DNA of 64,000 bases. It comes from Euryodendron excelsum. Its lineage: Eukaryota > Streptophyta > Magnoliopsida > Ericales > Pentaphylacaceae. The notes beneath the pieces are model-generated. The model was given only the letters and a program-made list of their open reading frames with translations. It was not told where the DNA came from and made no database searches. A program made the translations under genes and the position numbers. Shown one piece after another: positions 49,330 to 60,468 of this stretch. Location: the NCBI GenBank assembly GCA_033060915.1, contig CM065382.1:5026001-5090000 (forward strand). The letters are read 5' to 3'. Numbering within the stretch: position 1 is the first letter of the stretch; each line of letters begins with the position of its first letter.

Positions 49330-49560
49330 GATTGTTTGCAAGAGTACCCCTCAGCCTTCTGGCTATGCTCAGGTGTCGGGTCAGCGTAATATATTAAACT
49401 TATTTTAAAATAAAACAACAACGTTAAGATCAATTCCACAGAACAAATACCAAAATTTTCCTATGGCTTGATGAGAAACTAGAAATGCAATGACCCAGGA
49501 GGAGCCTTTATATGCTGGGAAGCCTAAGTCCTTTTCTTTGAATCAATCCCACAAGGACAC
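49330..49560. repeat. Second copy of the NPF5-upstream block (about 41470-41940)
   Basis: Shares CCCCTCAG.CTTCT, then GGTCAG.GTA.TATA.TAAACTT, then one minisatellite unit, TTTTCCTAT, GATGAGAAACTAGAA.TGCAATGACC and a CCCAC.AGGAC ending, in the same order as 41470-41940. It has one repeat unit where the first copy has four. Confidence 0.75.
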
Positions 49561-50296
49561 CAAATCATAGTTCAAACCTTAGGACAACCAATCGTAAAAC
49601 ATGATGGTAGAACACAAAAAAGCATTTTGCTAGTAAAGATCGATGCCATATATCAGTCACAGCAGTCTTTCATGTCATCAAATTCTGATAAAATAGTAAA
49701 ATAACGGCTATATATACACAAGAAAGTAAGAAACTGCAGTATGAATGAATGATGCCGGAATATGCCCCTCCTGCTTGGCCAAGCACTTGGTGGATACAAT
49801 TGACTTTAGGGACCAATCTGCCAAAATGCATGCAACATCAAAGCACAAAGATGTTAGGAGAAGGAATATGATTTTGGGGTGATGAATATTTGATGATGAC
49901 TAAACCAAAAGTCTACTTACAAAACAGCCTACAATAACCAGACCCGCTAACCCAATACCACGTAAAGAGGAAAAAAACTAAGGATTTTACTTTCCTTCTG
50001 CCCTCCTCAAAGAACCATCAATCCTACAAAAAACGAAAATTGAAAATAAAGACGAAAAACTACTTATCCTTCAAACTTCAAACTACACATACCACATCCT
50101 GTTTGAACTTGAAAGACTCCAGCCCCCTCCACATTCTGCGAGAAAGAACGGGTGAACACTGCCAGCCTCTCCAATTCAAATTTCGTCATCATGCCACAAT
50201 TCCCATTTAACATTTCTTTAGTGTTCCATGAGTTCCAATTTTGGATAGCAGTATGTATCTCCTGTACAAAAAGGCAAGTTCAGCCAAGAAACGGTT

Positions 50297-50416
50297 ATGC
50301 CTTAGGAAAGGTATATATTGACTACTGCTATAACTACTGCTACCCACTATGTAGTAATGCCTTAGGAAAGGAATATATTGACTACTGCTATAATTACTGC
50401 TACCCACTATGTAGTA
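50297..50416. repeat. Two tandem copies of a 60-bp unit
   Basis: ATGCCTTAGGAAAGG, then TATATTGACTACTGCTATAA, then TACTGCTACCCACTATGTAG, repeated head to tail with about two differences. It lies downstream of the RRM gene, in non-coding DNA. Confidence 0.9.
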
Positions 50417-51063
50417 ATGCAATAAGGCACCTAGAGATCTGCCAACATCATTACCAAATACCTTTGCTTTATGGAAATGTCTCTACTCATCAAATTCTAT
50501 CACACGAAAAGCAGCAGTGACTGAGATACTGCTACCATCAAGCATGAACTTCTAATCTACAGATATATGAAGCCCAAAGAATTCCTACCTCTGAAATATA
50601 TCCTAATGCAATCCACAACATTGAATATAGAGATTATCACGAATACCCATGGGCAAAATGAATTGATTAGATGCCGCTCTAGCTTTAGCAATAAAGAAAG
50701 AGACAAGCATTAAAAAGTATGCCGGAAGAGAGAGAAGGGGGAGGAGAGGGCTGTCCAAATAAGCTAATGGATACAACTATAAGCAACCTGAAGTGTAACA
50801 CTATAAATTAAAAAGCAAAACAAAGATAACGAAGTGCTAAATATCACAACTATTATTAACTACTACTCAATCATACTGGAAAAATAGCTACTGCAAATTA
50901 CTATTAAGATTCAAGTAATCCAACCAGTCCCAGGATCAGTTGTCATCTGCAGATGACCTCTGGGCAAACCATAAAGCACCCTTGCCTGACAGTGAAAGAA
51001 CTTCAAGCCATATGATCAGCATTGTTGGGCCCCCTGGACAATCATGAACATACCAGCAGCACG

Positions 51064-53134
51064 TCAAGTGTCTGATCTCCAGGCAGTATTTGAATACCCC
51101 AAAGACCCACTACTGTTGCCGTAACCACTCCCCATGTAGCCGCCACCTGTCACATGTTGCTCTCCTGCAGTATTGCTGTTAGGTGAGCTCCCAACACGGC
51201 CACCAACGGTCCCATACCCACCAGAATTAGTATAAGAGCCTTCACTTCCACCATAATTACTATATCCATACCCTTGACTCCCATACCCAGAAGCCCCGCC
51301 AGGAGATGGACCCATTGGTAGAGAAACAGCACCAACACTTCCTGGAGCATAACCTGCATTTGCACTGTAGCCTGAAGCAACAAACCCAGGAGTCTGGCTG
51401 CTCCATGGGCTTTTTAAGGCACCAGCCTGCCCACTTACATAACCAGTATTAGGGGTGCTTAGGTTTCCATATGCCCCAGCAGGGCCAGTGAAGCCAGTAT
51501 TGGCACTTCCATAACCACCATACACCCCATAGCCAACAGCACTATTTGCGGCTCCATATCCATAATTTGGTCCTCTGTAGCTAGGATATGGAGTATAAGC
51601 ACCACCAGTATTTTGTGGCTGCATGAATCGATTGCCATCCATTCGAGAATCAAATGTGCTAGCCCTGGCACCAGAACCATAGGGTTGATAGCCGCCTCCA
51701 CGGCCACCACCACCTGGATTTGCCTCTTTAGGAAGTGCTGGTTTCACCTCAACAAGTTTATCATTCAGGTCATGAAAGTTCTTTTGAAGAACTCTATCAA
51801 CTGCATCTTCTGTGTCAAAGGTGATGAATCCAAAACCACGAGGCCGATTCGTATTCTGATCATACATTATGGCTAAATCAGTTACATTGCCATAATTTTC
51901 GAAATACTGGCGAAATCCTTCTTCTGTCAGTGTGGAAGGCAACCCTCCAACAAATATCTTTTTGGTTCTAAAATTTCCGGCCTCTCCAAAGCTTCTGCCA
52001 GCATTTGGATTTCCAGTTCTAGAGAAAGTGCGCTGTTCTTCTCTTGGTAAAACTCTTTTAGCCTCTAACTGCAGGAAACATATAGACACATGCATAGACA
52101 TGTATGCGTCCAAAGTTCAAAATGTGTAAGGAGCTATTTAGGAATTCACAACTCAAACAAAGTTGTTAAACATGTGCTCGAATGCAAAGTGTTCTCTTTT
52201 CTTTTCTTTTTTTTTGTGCTTTGGGTAGATCTCAAGGGGAAGTTTTCAGAAGAGAAATAGTCATTTAAACATCCACTGTGGCTGGTCAACATCTTCAATT
52301 AATAGAGAAAGATTACATATCTTGAAGGGGAAAGACAACTACAGCGCAAAAGCCCGATCCAGATCCACAATTAGAAATCAAATATCAAATCAACACTAAT
52401 TTAACTACTCCTTCAAACATGAAAAATGGATACGGAGGAACAATAAACCACACAAAAAGGCATTGATATCCAACATAACGAGAATAAACCCCAAATTGGA
52501 GCAAGCAAAACTATAACAAAAAACCAATCCTACCGTCAAAAGACAAAATCGTAAAAAGCCGTCCATTCAATAAAAATTAAACCAATGGCCATAGGAATAG
52601 AACAGCCAAACCCATTCAATATTAAGAGAAAATAACAAAAACCCATAACCAGCCAAAATTTACTATAATTCCTATAAATTTTGAACCCCCCCCACCAAAA
52701 AAAAAAAAAAAAAAAAACAAATCCTGGGTCCGCCAACTCAAAACAATGAGAAAACACAGCCAAACCAATAGAATATTAAGAGAAAATAACAAAAACCCAT
52801 AACTCAAAACAATGAGAAAACACAAATTGAAGCTGATAAATGCAGATTGAACCCATCAAGGTTTGAATAGAAAAATATGACAGGAATGATTGAATAATTG
52901 GGGGCGTCTCACCGTTCTGCCATCGATGGTGTGGTTGTCCTGAAGAACAGTGTCGAGGACCGAAGGATCAGCGAAGACGACGAAGCCAAAGCCTCTGGGT
53001 CGGCCAGTGATCTTGTCGCGCATGACCACGGTGTGCATGACCTCTCCGTAGTTGCCAAAGTATTCCTTGAGCTTGTCCTCCGTGGTGTCCCATCCTATCC
53101 CTCCTATGAATAGCTTTGCCTCGTCAGAATCCAT
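51064..53134 (-). CDS. hnRNP A/B-like protein with two RRMs and a glycine-rich tail
   Basis: RNA-binding protein of the plant hnRNP1/RBGD type, presumably nuclear and acting in mRNA processing. Exons on the minus strand: 53134-52913 and 52068-51064 (GT-AG, phase 0), 408 residues. RRM1: RNP2 LFIGGI (8-13) and RNP1 RGFGFVVF (47-54). RRM2: RNP2 IFVGGL (112-117) and RNP1 RGFGFITF (151-158). From about 190 the protein is Gly/Tyr/Ser-rich and low in complexity, as in prion-like RNA-granule proteins. The intron interrupts the end of RRM1 (DGRT|LEAKR). An in-frame ATG lies seven codons upstream (53155); MDSDEAKLFIGG fits the family better. I remember At2g33410 and At4g14300 as relatives. Confidence 0.94.
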
Positions 53135-53406
53135 CTCTCTCTCTCCAGACTGCAATCTCTGTATATCTCTGCTCTCTCTCTCTCTCGCTCTCTCTCTATC
53201 TCTCTCTCCTTAGTCTGAAATGGAAGAGGGAAACTAGGGCTTTGCCACCGTCGCCGAGGGGCCGTGCGGAAAAAATCTACGATTATCCGAAGAAATATTC
53301 GGAACTAGGTTTACGACGTCGGTTTACTTACGTAAGTTGTTAACACTCCGACTCGGTTCTGGGTTCGACCCCTACCTCAAAGTTCGAACCGTTTGGCAAA
53401 GGCCGA
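53135..53406. promoter_or_regulatory. Upstream region of the RRM gene
   Basis: A CT/GA-rich leader (about 53140-53210) typical of plant 5' untranslated regions. The MULE begins about 280 bp upstream of the start codon, so it limits the proximal promoter. Confidence 0.5.
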
Positions 53407-53415
53407 ACATTTGAA
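53407..53415 (+). repeat. Target-site duplication, left (ACATTTGAA)
   Basis: Nine bases identical to 58978-58986, immediately outside the element. Nine-base duplications are the Mutator-superfamily hallmark. Confidence 0.9.
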
Positions 53416-53540
53416 GGGTTTTTTTTTAAAATAATTAAATTTAAAAAGGTATTTTTAAAAATAACAAAAATCAAAACCTTATTCTAATCTAAGGTAAAAC
53501 GTACATGGTGGGTGCGTTTTTGAGAAAACGCAACCCAATG
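53416..53540 (+). repeat. Left terminal inverted repeat of the MULE
   Basis: Pairs with 58855-58977 in inverted orientation. Few mismatches and one or two indels are seen by eye, pointing to a fairly recent element. Confidence 0.88.
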
Positions 53541-54159
53541 GTGCATTTTCTACTTTCCCGTCCCATGACCGACTGAAATTTAGAGATGCCAGACAAGTTA
53601 CAAATTTTTTACAGAGAAAACGCAACGCAACCTTGGAAAACGCAACCAAGAATTGTGTTTTCTTCTTTTATATTAAGAGTTCTGTGGTTGCCTTGTCTTC
53701 TTATTATGTGGGAGCGTTTTCTTCATATTATATCAAAAGTTGCGTAGCTTCTCTCCCTCCTCAGCCCATTTGCCTTCCTCCTCTCTCTCTCTGTATCCGA
53801 ATTCTCCTCCTCCTCTCTCTCTATATCAACCACTTCTCTCATTTCTCCTCCTCCTTTTCCTCCACCTCTCTAGTTTCTCTCCCCCTATATATGTCTCTGG
53901 TTGGTTACTCTCTCCTCCTCTCATTCTGTCTCGTTTCTCTCTATCAGGTAAAATAATAATTCATAAATTACTGACTCTCTATTATTTTATTTGTAACTCG
54001 TGTTACTTCGAGAAAGGCCTCTGTTATTCTGTAAAAAAACAAGTTAGTCGGTCATTTATATTGGTAAAATAATTTATTTATTTATGTTAGTAAGTTAGCT
54101 ATTACATGTGTCGCACCACATTGATTATTTATTATTAATGTTACTCCATGAGTTCACTG

Positions 54160-54610
54160 AACTTTGATATAGTTTTTACTTTTTTTGATTAAACATGTAT
54201 GAGTAAAATAATCATATTAAAAAATATGTTATTAATTAGTACTAAAATATTATAATATGCTAAAAATATTTATTAGAAAAGTAATTATGAAATTACTACA
54301 AAATATAATTTTTTGACTATAAATTGAAGGAAATAATTTTGTTACGAAATTGGTTAACTCAAAAATAATTTATACGAAATAAAATACTTTTTGAAGTTCC
54401 CAAATACTTTTTGGGTTATAGGATCCAAAAAACAACTAAAGTAATAAATTTTTTTTGTTCAATATGTATGGGTAAACTATTTAGTTCAATATGTTTGAGT
54501 AAAATAATAAAATTAAAAAATATGTTATTAATTAGTAATAAAATATTGTAATATAATAAAAGAATTTATCAGAAAAATAATTACGAAAGTACTATAAAAT
54601 ATGAGTAATA
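54160..54610 (+). repeat. Direct duplication inside the MULE
   Basis: A segment of about 150 bp near 54185-54310 (GTATGAGTAAAATAAT, then ATATGTTATTAATTAGTA) recurs near 54455-54605 with small changes. It is non-coding and lies upstream of the PMD gene. Confidence 0.75.
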
Positions 54611-54698
54611 AAAAAAAGATTATAGGATCCAAAAAAAATACAAAACTAATAAATTTTGTGTATTGCATTTTACTAACGTTTCAGAAATATCGTACGCT

Positions 54699-57040
54699 AT
54701 GGCATCACAACGACGAGCTGATGGGCCCATCGATGGCAGTGTACTTACATTACAAGATATTCATCGGTCACAGGTCGTGTGGGACTATGGGGTAAGTTTT
54801 GTAGAACTTGTACATAATATACATATTAGTTAATATTTAGTTTTTGTTACTAACTACTACCATTTTATAACGCATTCATTTTATTTGATCGCCAGTGTGA
54901 GAAGCCTATGCATTGTCGTCAGGGAGACTCAGGTATATTTGATGATACTATAGACTCCTGTATTATTCCTTTTTTGATTCATGGCGATTTTTATGGTGTA
55001 TACCGTTTCGGTAAGATTCAGCACGATCATGCTCTATTCACAGCCATAGTCGAGAGATGACGACAGGAGACACACACTTTTTACTTGCCTGTTGGGGAGG
55101 CGACAGTCACATTACAGGATGTCTCCATACTATACGGTCTTTCGGTTACTGGCAGGACTGTTTTAGGTTCGTAATTACAATTTACAATTACAATTCATGA
55201 AATTATTTAATTAAACACGTTTCATGACCTTATGCACGTTATTATGTCGTATTGAACAATTAAACTCCAGTTTACTAACATTTTGCAAGTCCTTTTGGCC
55301 TGTTGACGCCGCAGGGCTATTTTTATGCAGCATTTAGGAGTTGCACCCGGGCTTGAAAATTTCAAGAAAAATTTGGTGAGGCTTAGGTGGTTAAGTCAGA
55401 CATTTGGGGCACTTGTGGATGATGCTGATGAGATCATAGTGCAGAGCCATGCTCTGACATTTATACTGAGACTCCTTGGCAGGGTCATGATGCCAGATCA
55501 CTCCGGTACGCTGTTTAGACCCATGTACTTACCCTTGATAGCAAACCTTGATGGTTGTGGAGATTTCAGCTGGGGGAGTGCAGTCTTAGCATCATTGTAC
55601 AGGGGGTTATGTCGCATCGCACGTCCTACCTCTTTTGAGATCAGTGGCTCGCTTACACTGCTGCAGGTATGCAAAACATTATGTTACTCATGTTATTATT
55701 TAGTTTAGACGATCATATCCTTCCATATTAAGACTGAGAATCATTCAGATTTGGGTATGGGAGAGATTCCCAATTATAGCGCCTATACGGAAGTCGATTT
55801 CAATTAAACCTGCACAACAGCAGCTTATTATTGGGGAACACGAGTTTCCAAGTGGATCGTTAGGGGGCAGGTGGCATGATGATTTCCTCCTGACAGACGT
55901 CTCCACCCATGTCCTCGTTGTGTATAGGGATCAGCTAGACCGACTTCGCCTCGAAAATGTGAGTTATATCTGTTATACGTTTTACATTCGTTACCTTTAG
56001 GTTATACAATTGATTGTCGTTATGTTACTCATGTTGTTTGTTTTGATTGTAGTTAGATTTCATTACATGACAATTGATTATCTGTTTTGTATTTTTCAGT
56101 TTCATTGGACCCCATACGAGCCCATTATGGACACATTGTTGTACTACTGCTTTGTTGGGATGGAGGTTTGGAGGGCATTGATTCCTCTCGTGTGCTTTGA
56201 AGTTATGAAGTTATATCTATCTCAGTTCAGGATGAGACAGGAGATACCGGACCATTCAAACACCAAGAGGGATCTGCATTCAGTGGATCAACGAGGGAGA
56301 CCCGAAGTTGATTGGAGTGATTTTCATGTAGTGTATATAGCACTCTGGTCACATAGTATGGACCGTATAGTTGATGGCGAGATTCATAATATACCTATGT
56401 CCTCCACTGATCCTTATATGACTTGGTATAGAACCATCACTTGCCTCCATATTGGAAATCCACTAAGACGCACATATAGAGGATATTCAGGTGTTGGGAG
56501 CACCATAGATGCGATGGTAAGTGCAGTTAAATATTAAAATACCAAAATTATATTTAGATATCGTAATAAAAGTTCATTAAATTATTTTTTAGGCAGAAGC
56601 ATGGGCGGATGTATATGATAAGGGAACACGCGTTCTACATGACTTCCCTAAAACAGAGTCAATGAAGGAGATCTATGAGATACAGCTTCGTGCCATGACT
56701 TCTTTATCCCTTCTACAGGAGACAGACCGTGTCCTATAGCACCGACGGCATACCCGCAATGCCCTGCCTTCTGGTTCTCTAGGAGCCCGTGTTCCACATG
56801 GCATGCGACCTCATCCTACCCCTGTACGCCGATCCACCTCTTCGATACCTGCTCACGTTCATGGTGGATATAGTGCTGGTTACGTAATGCCTACTCCATA
56901 CAGTTATGCCAATCAAAGTTCCAAACATCATCATATAAGCCATCCTTTCCTACTGAGGAATACTTTGGCACACATGATCCTCCCAGGACATCACATCGAT
57001 GACTCGGTAGGTATCTCCAGTTATGTTTTAGACAGACCCT
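54699..57040 (+). pseudogene. Plant mobile domain (PMD, MAIN-LIKE/aminotransferase-like) gene with premature stops
   Basis: Exon-like segments: 54699-54789 (MASQRRADGPIDGSVLTLQD), 54896-55166 (ALFTAIVER, then RQETHTFYLPVGEATVTLQDV), 55290-55666 (LSQTFGALVDD, then FSWGSAVLASLYRGLCR), 55749-55958 (IWVWERFPIIAP), 56100-56516 (FHWTPYEP, then WSDFHVVYIALWSHSMDR) and 56593 onward. Splice signals are GT-AG and phases fit. This is the PMD fold found in MAIN/MAIL1 silencing factors and in many transposon-borne plant genes. Stops: TGA 55058, TGA 55304 and TAG 56737; the first lies where the family has Trp in ERWR.ETHTF. After the third stop a Pro/His/Tyr-rich tail continues. It is either a recently dead gene or needs correction of sequence errors. 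Confidence 0.85.
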
Positions 57041-57097
57041 AGGTATAGTCATGATTCGTTCGTAGGGGCCAGTTCTGGACAACACTGTCATGATTTT

Positions 57098-57330
57098 CCC
57101 GGTTACTACTCTACATCAACTTATGGGGCTGGGCCGTCACAGGTGACTCATTATTTTCACAGTGCCTACCCTTCATCTAGTTTTGCTCTAGGGCTGTCAC
57201 AGATGACTCATGATTTTCACAGTGGCTACCCTTCATCGACATATGCGTAAGGGCCGTCACATGTGAGTCACGATTTTCACAATGCCTACCCAGCATCGAC
57301 TTATGGGCTAGGGCTGTCACATGTTTAGCA
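57098..57330 (+). repeat. 60-bp tandem repeats at the 3' end of the PMD gene
   Basis: About four units of GG(G/C)C(C/T)GTCACA..TGA.TCA, then GATTTTCACA, then TGCCTACCC, then TCGACTTATG. In one frame each unit gives a 20-residue period (GPSQVTH, then FHSAYPSS), i.e. a repetitive low-complexity tail. Confidence 0.85.
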
Positions 57331-57482
57331 TGATGATGAAGAGTTGGTAACAGTAAGTGATGAGGACGAGCAAGCGGAGGACGAGCAGGCGAAAGTGGGT
57401 ATTGACAGAGGGTCGAGTGGTCAGGACTAGCAACAGGATGTGACAGTTCATAAAGGATCGAGAATCTGACGAGCTCGAACAT

Positions 57483-58757
57483 ATCTAACAGGGGGCGTTT
57501 TGGGCAATCAATTTTTAGGGCGTTTCATTAGTATTATCTATTGTAGGTCGAATTATCTATTCTTATTCTCTATTATAGGGGTTTACCCCCGGAGACGTAG
57601 CATCGCATTTATTTGCATGTATTTTATATTGTACGTGGTATGACATCACTTTTAAATTTTCCTAATCATTTTACGGGGAACTCACCAAACATACGTATAC
57701 ATTTAATTTTAAGACATGTACAATAGCAAAAATCATACAACAAGATTAATATTTAATTTTACAGTGTCACATCCTCCCCCATATAGGAGGTATTTATAGA
57801 GAGCAATCCCCTATACCTTATTTACGTGAATATTACATCTGCAACATATGCCCGTGACAAGGCTGTACCAGAGAGTAGTCACGTCAATTTAATTTTACAG
57901 TATCAAGCTAATTTTCTTTTAGTAACTTTTTAATCGTAAACTAAGTTCATAGTCCAGCTAAGTAATAACTTATATAAACTTATATTTTATTTTATGTCTG
58001 ACTTTTTGGTCTAAGAATGTCACTGTCACATTATTTTAGTTAATATTTTAAACAAGCAAAATCGAGTCGCATAAAATGCTGTTCAATTTTAATTTTCTAA
58101 TCATAAAATGCACCTAAGTTTTGTCCAAAATTGTTTCTCTCTCTCTCTCTCCTTTTCTCTATCTCACTTTTTCTCTATTCTCTCATTCTCATTTTATAAT
58201 AAAAATTATATATGAAACTATAATATTTATAAAATTTTTATTATTTTTATTTTAAATTTAAAAAAATAAAATAAAACATATGGACAAAGTTAAGTAATAA
58301 TTAAAATATTTTAGTAATCAGTGATAAAATGTTATAAAAAGTGTTATAAAATAGCAAAAATTTGCAAAAAATAATTTCAAGGATAAAATAAGTAAAATAA
58401 TTATTAGTAAAAAATTATTGTTAAATATATAGTTATTTTATAAAGTAATTTGCAGTAAATTGTTTTGCAATAAATAAAGTATTATAGTATTATAATTTTT
58501 TTCATTTTATGACACTTTGTCTATATTTTTATTATTACTTAATTATGTTCATATTTTTTGTTATTAAATTTTTTTTTAATTATTACTTAACTTTGTTCAT
58601 AATTTTTTCCATTAAAATATTTTAATTATTACTTAACTTTGTTCATAGTTTTTTTTTTATTTTATTTTTTAATTTTAAAAATTTTAAAAATATTATAATT
58701 TTATATATAATTTTTATAAAGTGAGCATGAGAAAAGAGAGAGAGTGAGAGAGAGGGC

Positions 58758-58830
<73 letters not shown>

Positions 58831-58854
58831 GAGACTGAGCGAGAAAGCAACTCA
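57483..58854. other. Non-coding interior of the MULE
   Basis: AT-rich DNA with a short CT tract (58136-58152), nested A/T repeats and the GA microsatellite below. No transposase or second gene was seen. Confidence 0.6.
58736..58828. repeat. (GA)n microsatellite inside the MULE
   Basis: Interrupted at first, then about 34 pure GA units (58760-58827). The Leu-Ser repeat reading frame on the other strand is an artefact. Confidence 0.95.
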
Positions 58855-58977
58855 AGGTTGGGTTTTCTTAGAAAACACACCCATCATGTACGTTTTACCT
58901 TAGATTGAGAATAAGGTTTTGATTTTTGTTATTTTAAAAAATACCTTTTTAAATTTAATTATTTTGAAAAAAAACCC
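58855..58977 (-). repeat. Right terminal inverted repeat of the MULE
   Basis: Inverted counterpart of 53416-53540. Confidence 0.88.
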
Positions 58978-58986
58978 ACATTTGAA
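58978..58986 (+). repeat. Target-site duplication, right (ACATTTGAA)
   Basis: Identical to 53407-53415, directly after the terminal CCC of the element. Confidence 0.9.
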
Positions 58987-60468
58987 AGGGTATAGATTCA
59001 TATCCCATAATTGAAATATTGTGAAAAATAATTATAAAAAAATATCCACATTGTAAACATGGAATAAATCATCAAATTTGTTTTGTGAGGCTCTACTATA
59101 AAAATGGAATCAATTACATCATGAAACGAAGATATTTCTGTCATTTTTAACCTTTTTTTTTTGTCGTGACAAAAGTTAGAACTGCTCAGGCAATAAAATT
59201 ACCTATTTGTTGTAGCATAATAATTGTTGAATTTGTATATATTTTTTCGTGTTTGAGTGAGAATAGTTGGATGACCATATGTTAAAACAACTGTGACTAC
59301 CCTCGCAGTAGAACTAAGAAGACTTTTGCTACTAATGGTCGACTGTCTGAGACAGTTTAGCAAAAAGTTTGCTTAATTAATTAAATTGTAATATGTGAAA
59401 TTACTATACAATTTTTTCAGCTATTTATGTGAGGTTTTTCACATTTATATAAACAATAACCAGTTAAGCATCATGTCAAGTTAAGCCTTTACTAGAATCA
59501 TGTTTTAAGCTTGTGAAAGAGAGAGAAAGGAAGGGAAATGAAGTGAGAGAAATTCTATAAAAATATTTTTTTTGTCTAGTTTTTGTTGAAAAAATAAAAA
59601 ATTGAAGAAAAGTAATTTTACTTTACTTGAAATTAAAAAAAACAAGAAAAGAAAATAACAAGGTAATTATAAAAAAAAGAAAAGAGGAGCCAAATTCTTT
59701 CCTCAAGTTTTAAACATGCGGTAATATATTTGATTTTTTTGTTTTTTTCAAAGGAGTTATAACTTGGTAATATCCACTTCTCTTCAAACCAAGGTTGCAA
59801 GTTGCAACTCATTCCTTACTCAATGTAATTTAATTTTTCAAATTAGTTATCTGATGACATAGTTTAAATTATTATTATTCGGGTGCTTTGTCTGATTGTA
59901 CAAAATATTAAAAAATGTGATATTCACAATTTCCCACACGTTGTACAATCAAACAAGTTTCTTTAAAACAACTCATTTAGTATTTAGTAACATGTTTAGT
60001 TTTATAGAATTCCTATAAAAGATTATTTTAAAATAAATCAATTCATAATTGAAAATTTTATTGCAGTTTTTATACATATTTTAAATATTTTCCTTTCCTT
60101 TTCTTATTTCTCCTCAAATCCAAATTCCAAGATCTAACGTTAATGTTTTATAGTAAATTGTTTTTAATAAGAAAAAGTAAAGTTCACATTTAAGGGGGGG
60201 CTCACATCTTAACGGTCACTTACCTTTTCAAACGAACAAAAACCCTACAGAGCCTCACCAATCACCATAACTTCAAAAAATTTCTTGATCCTTTTGTCCT
60301 TTCTTCCCTACCTTTCTCACAATCCAACGTTCCTCTCTCTCTCTCTCTCTTTCTCCCTCTGCGTGTGTGGGTTTGTGGGTAAACATGAAGATCTCTTAAC
60401 AGCCAAATCCTCATCATCCTCGGCCTGGAACAGAACTGCTATTCGAGGGCAAGAAGAGAAATCCCGTA
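58987..60468. promoter_or_regulatory. Intergenic, upstream of the acidic-protein gene
   Basis: About 1.5 kb of AT-rich DNA. The last 150 bases contain a CT-rich leader ((CT)n at about 60332-60352) typical of a plant 5' untranslated region. No gene was seen in the rest. Confidence 0.5.

Larger units (their letters stand above)
53416..58977. mobile_element. Mutator-like element (MULE) carrying a plant mobile domain gene, 5562 bp
   Basis: The ends are long inverted repeats of about 120-125 bp, starting GGGTTTTTTTT on the left and ending with its complement AAAAAAAACCC on the right. They are nearly identical over the ...GGTATTTTTAAAAATAAC... and TAAGGTAAAACGTACATG blocks. A perfect 9-bp target-site duplication flanks them. 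The interior holds a spliced PMD-type gene on the plus strand, simple repeats and AT-rich filler. I saw no MURA transposase (no DDE/SWIM-type reading frame), so it is non-autonomous or depends on another copy. Confidence 0.88.

Noticed and set aside
50152..50520. 122-codon frame with an internal YCYNYCYPLCSNA repeat
   Set aside because: The repeat is the 60-bp tandem duplication in non-coding DNA; no homology and no splice context.
53633..54072. Ser/Leu-rich frames of 107 and 110 codons near the left end of the MULE
   Set aside because: Translation of CT-rich leader sequence in two frames; no similarity to a transposase or PMD protein.
58643..58855. Leu-Ser repeat protein frame
   Set aside because: Pure translation of the (GA)n microsatellite.
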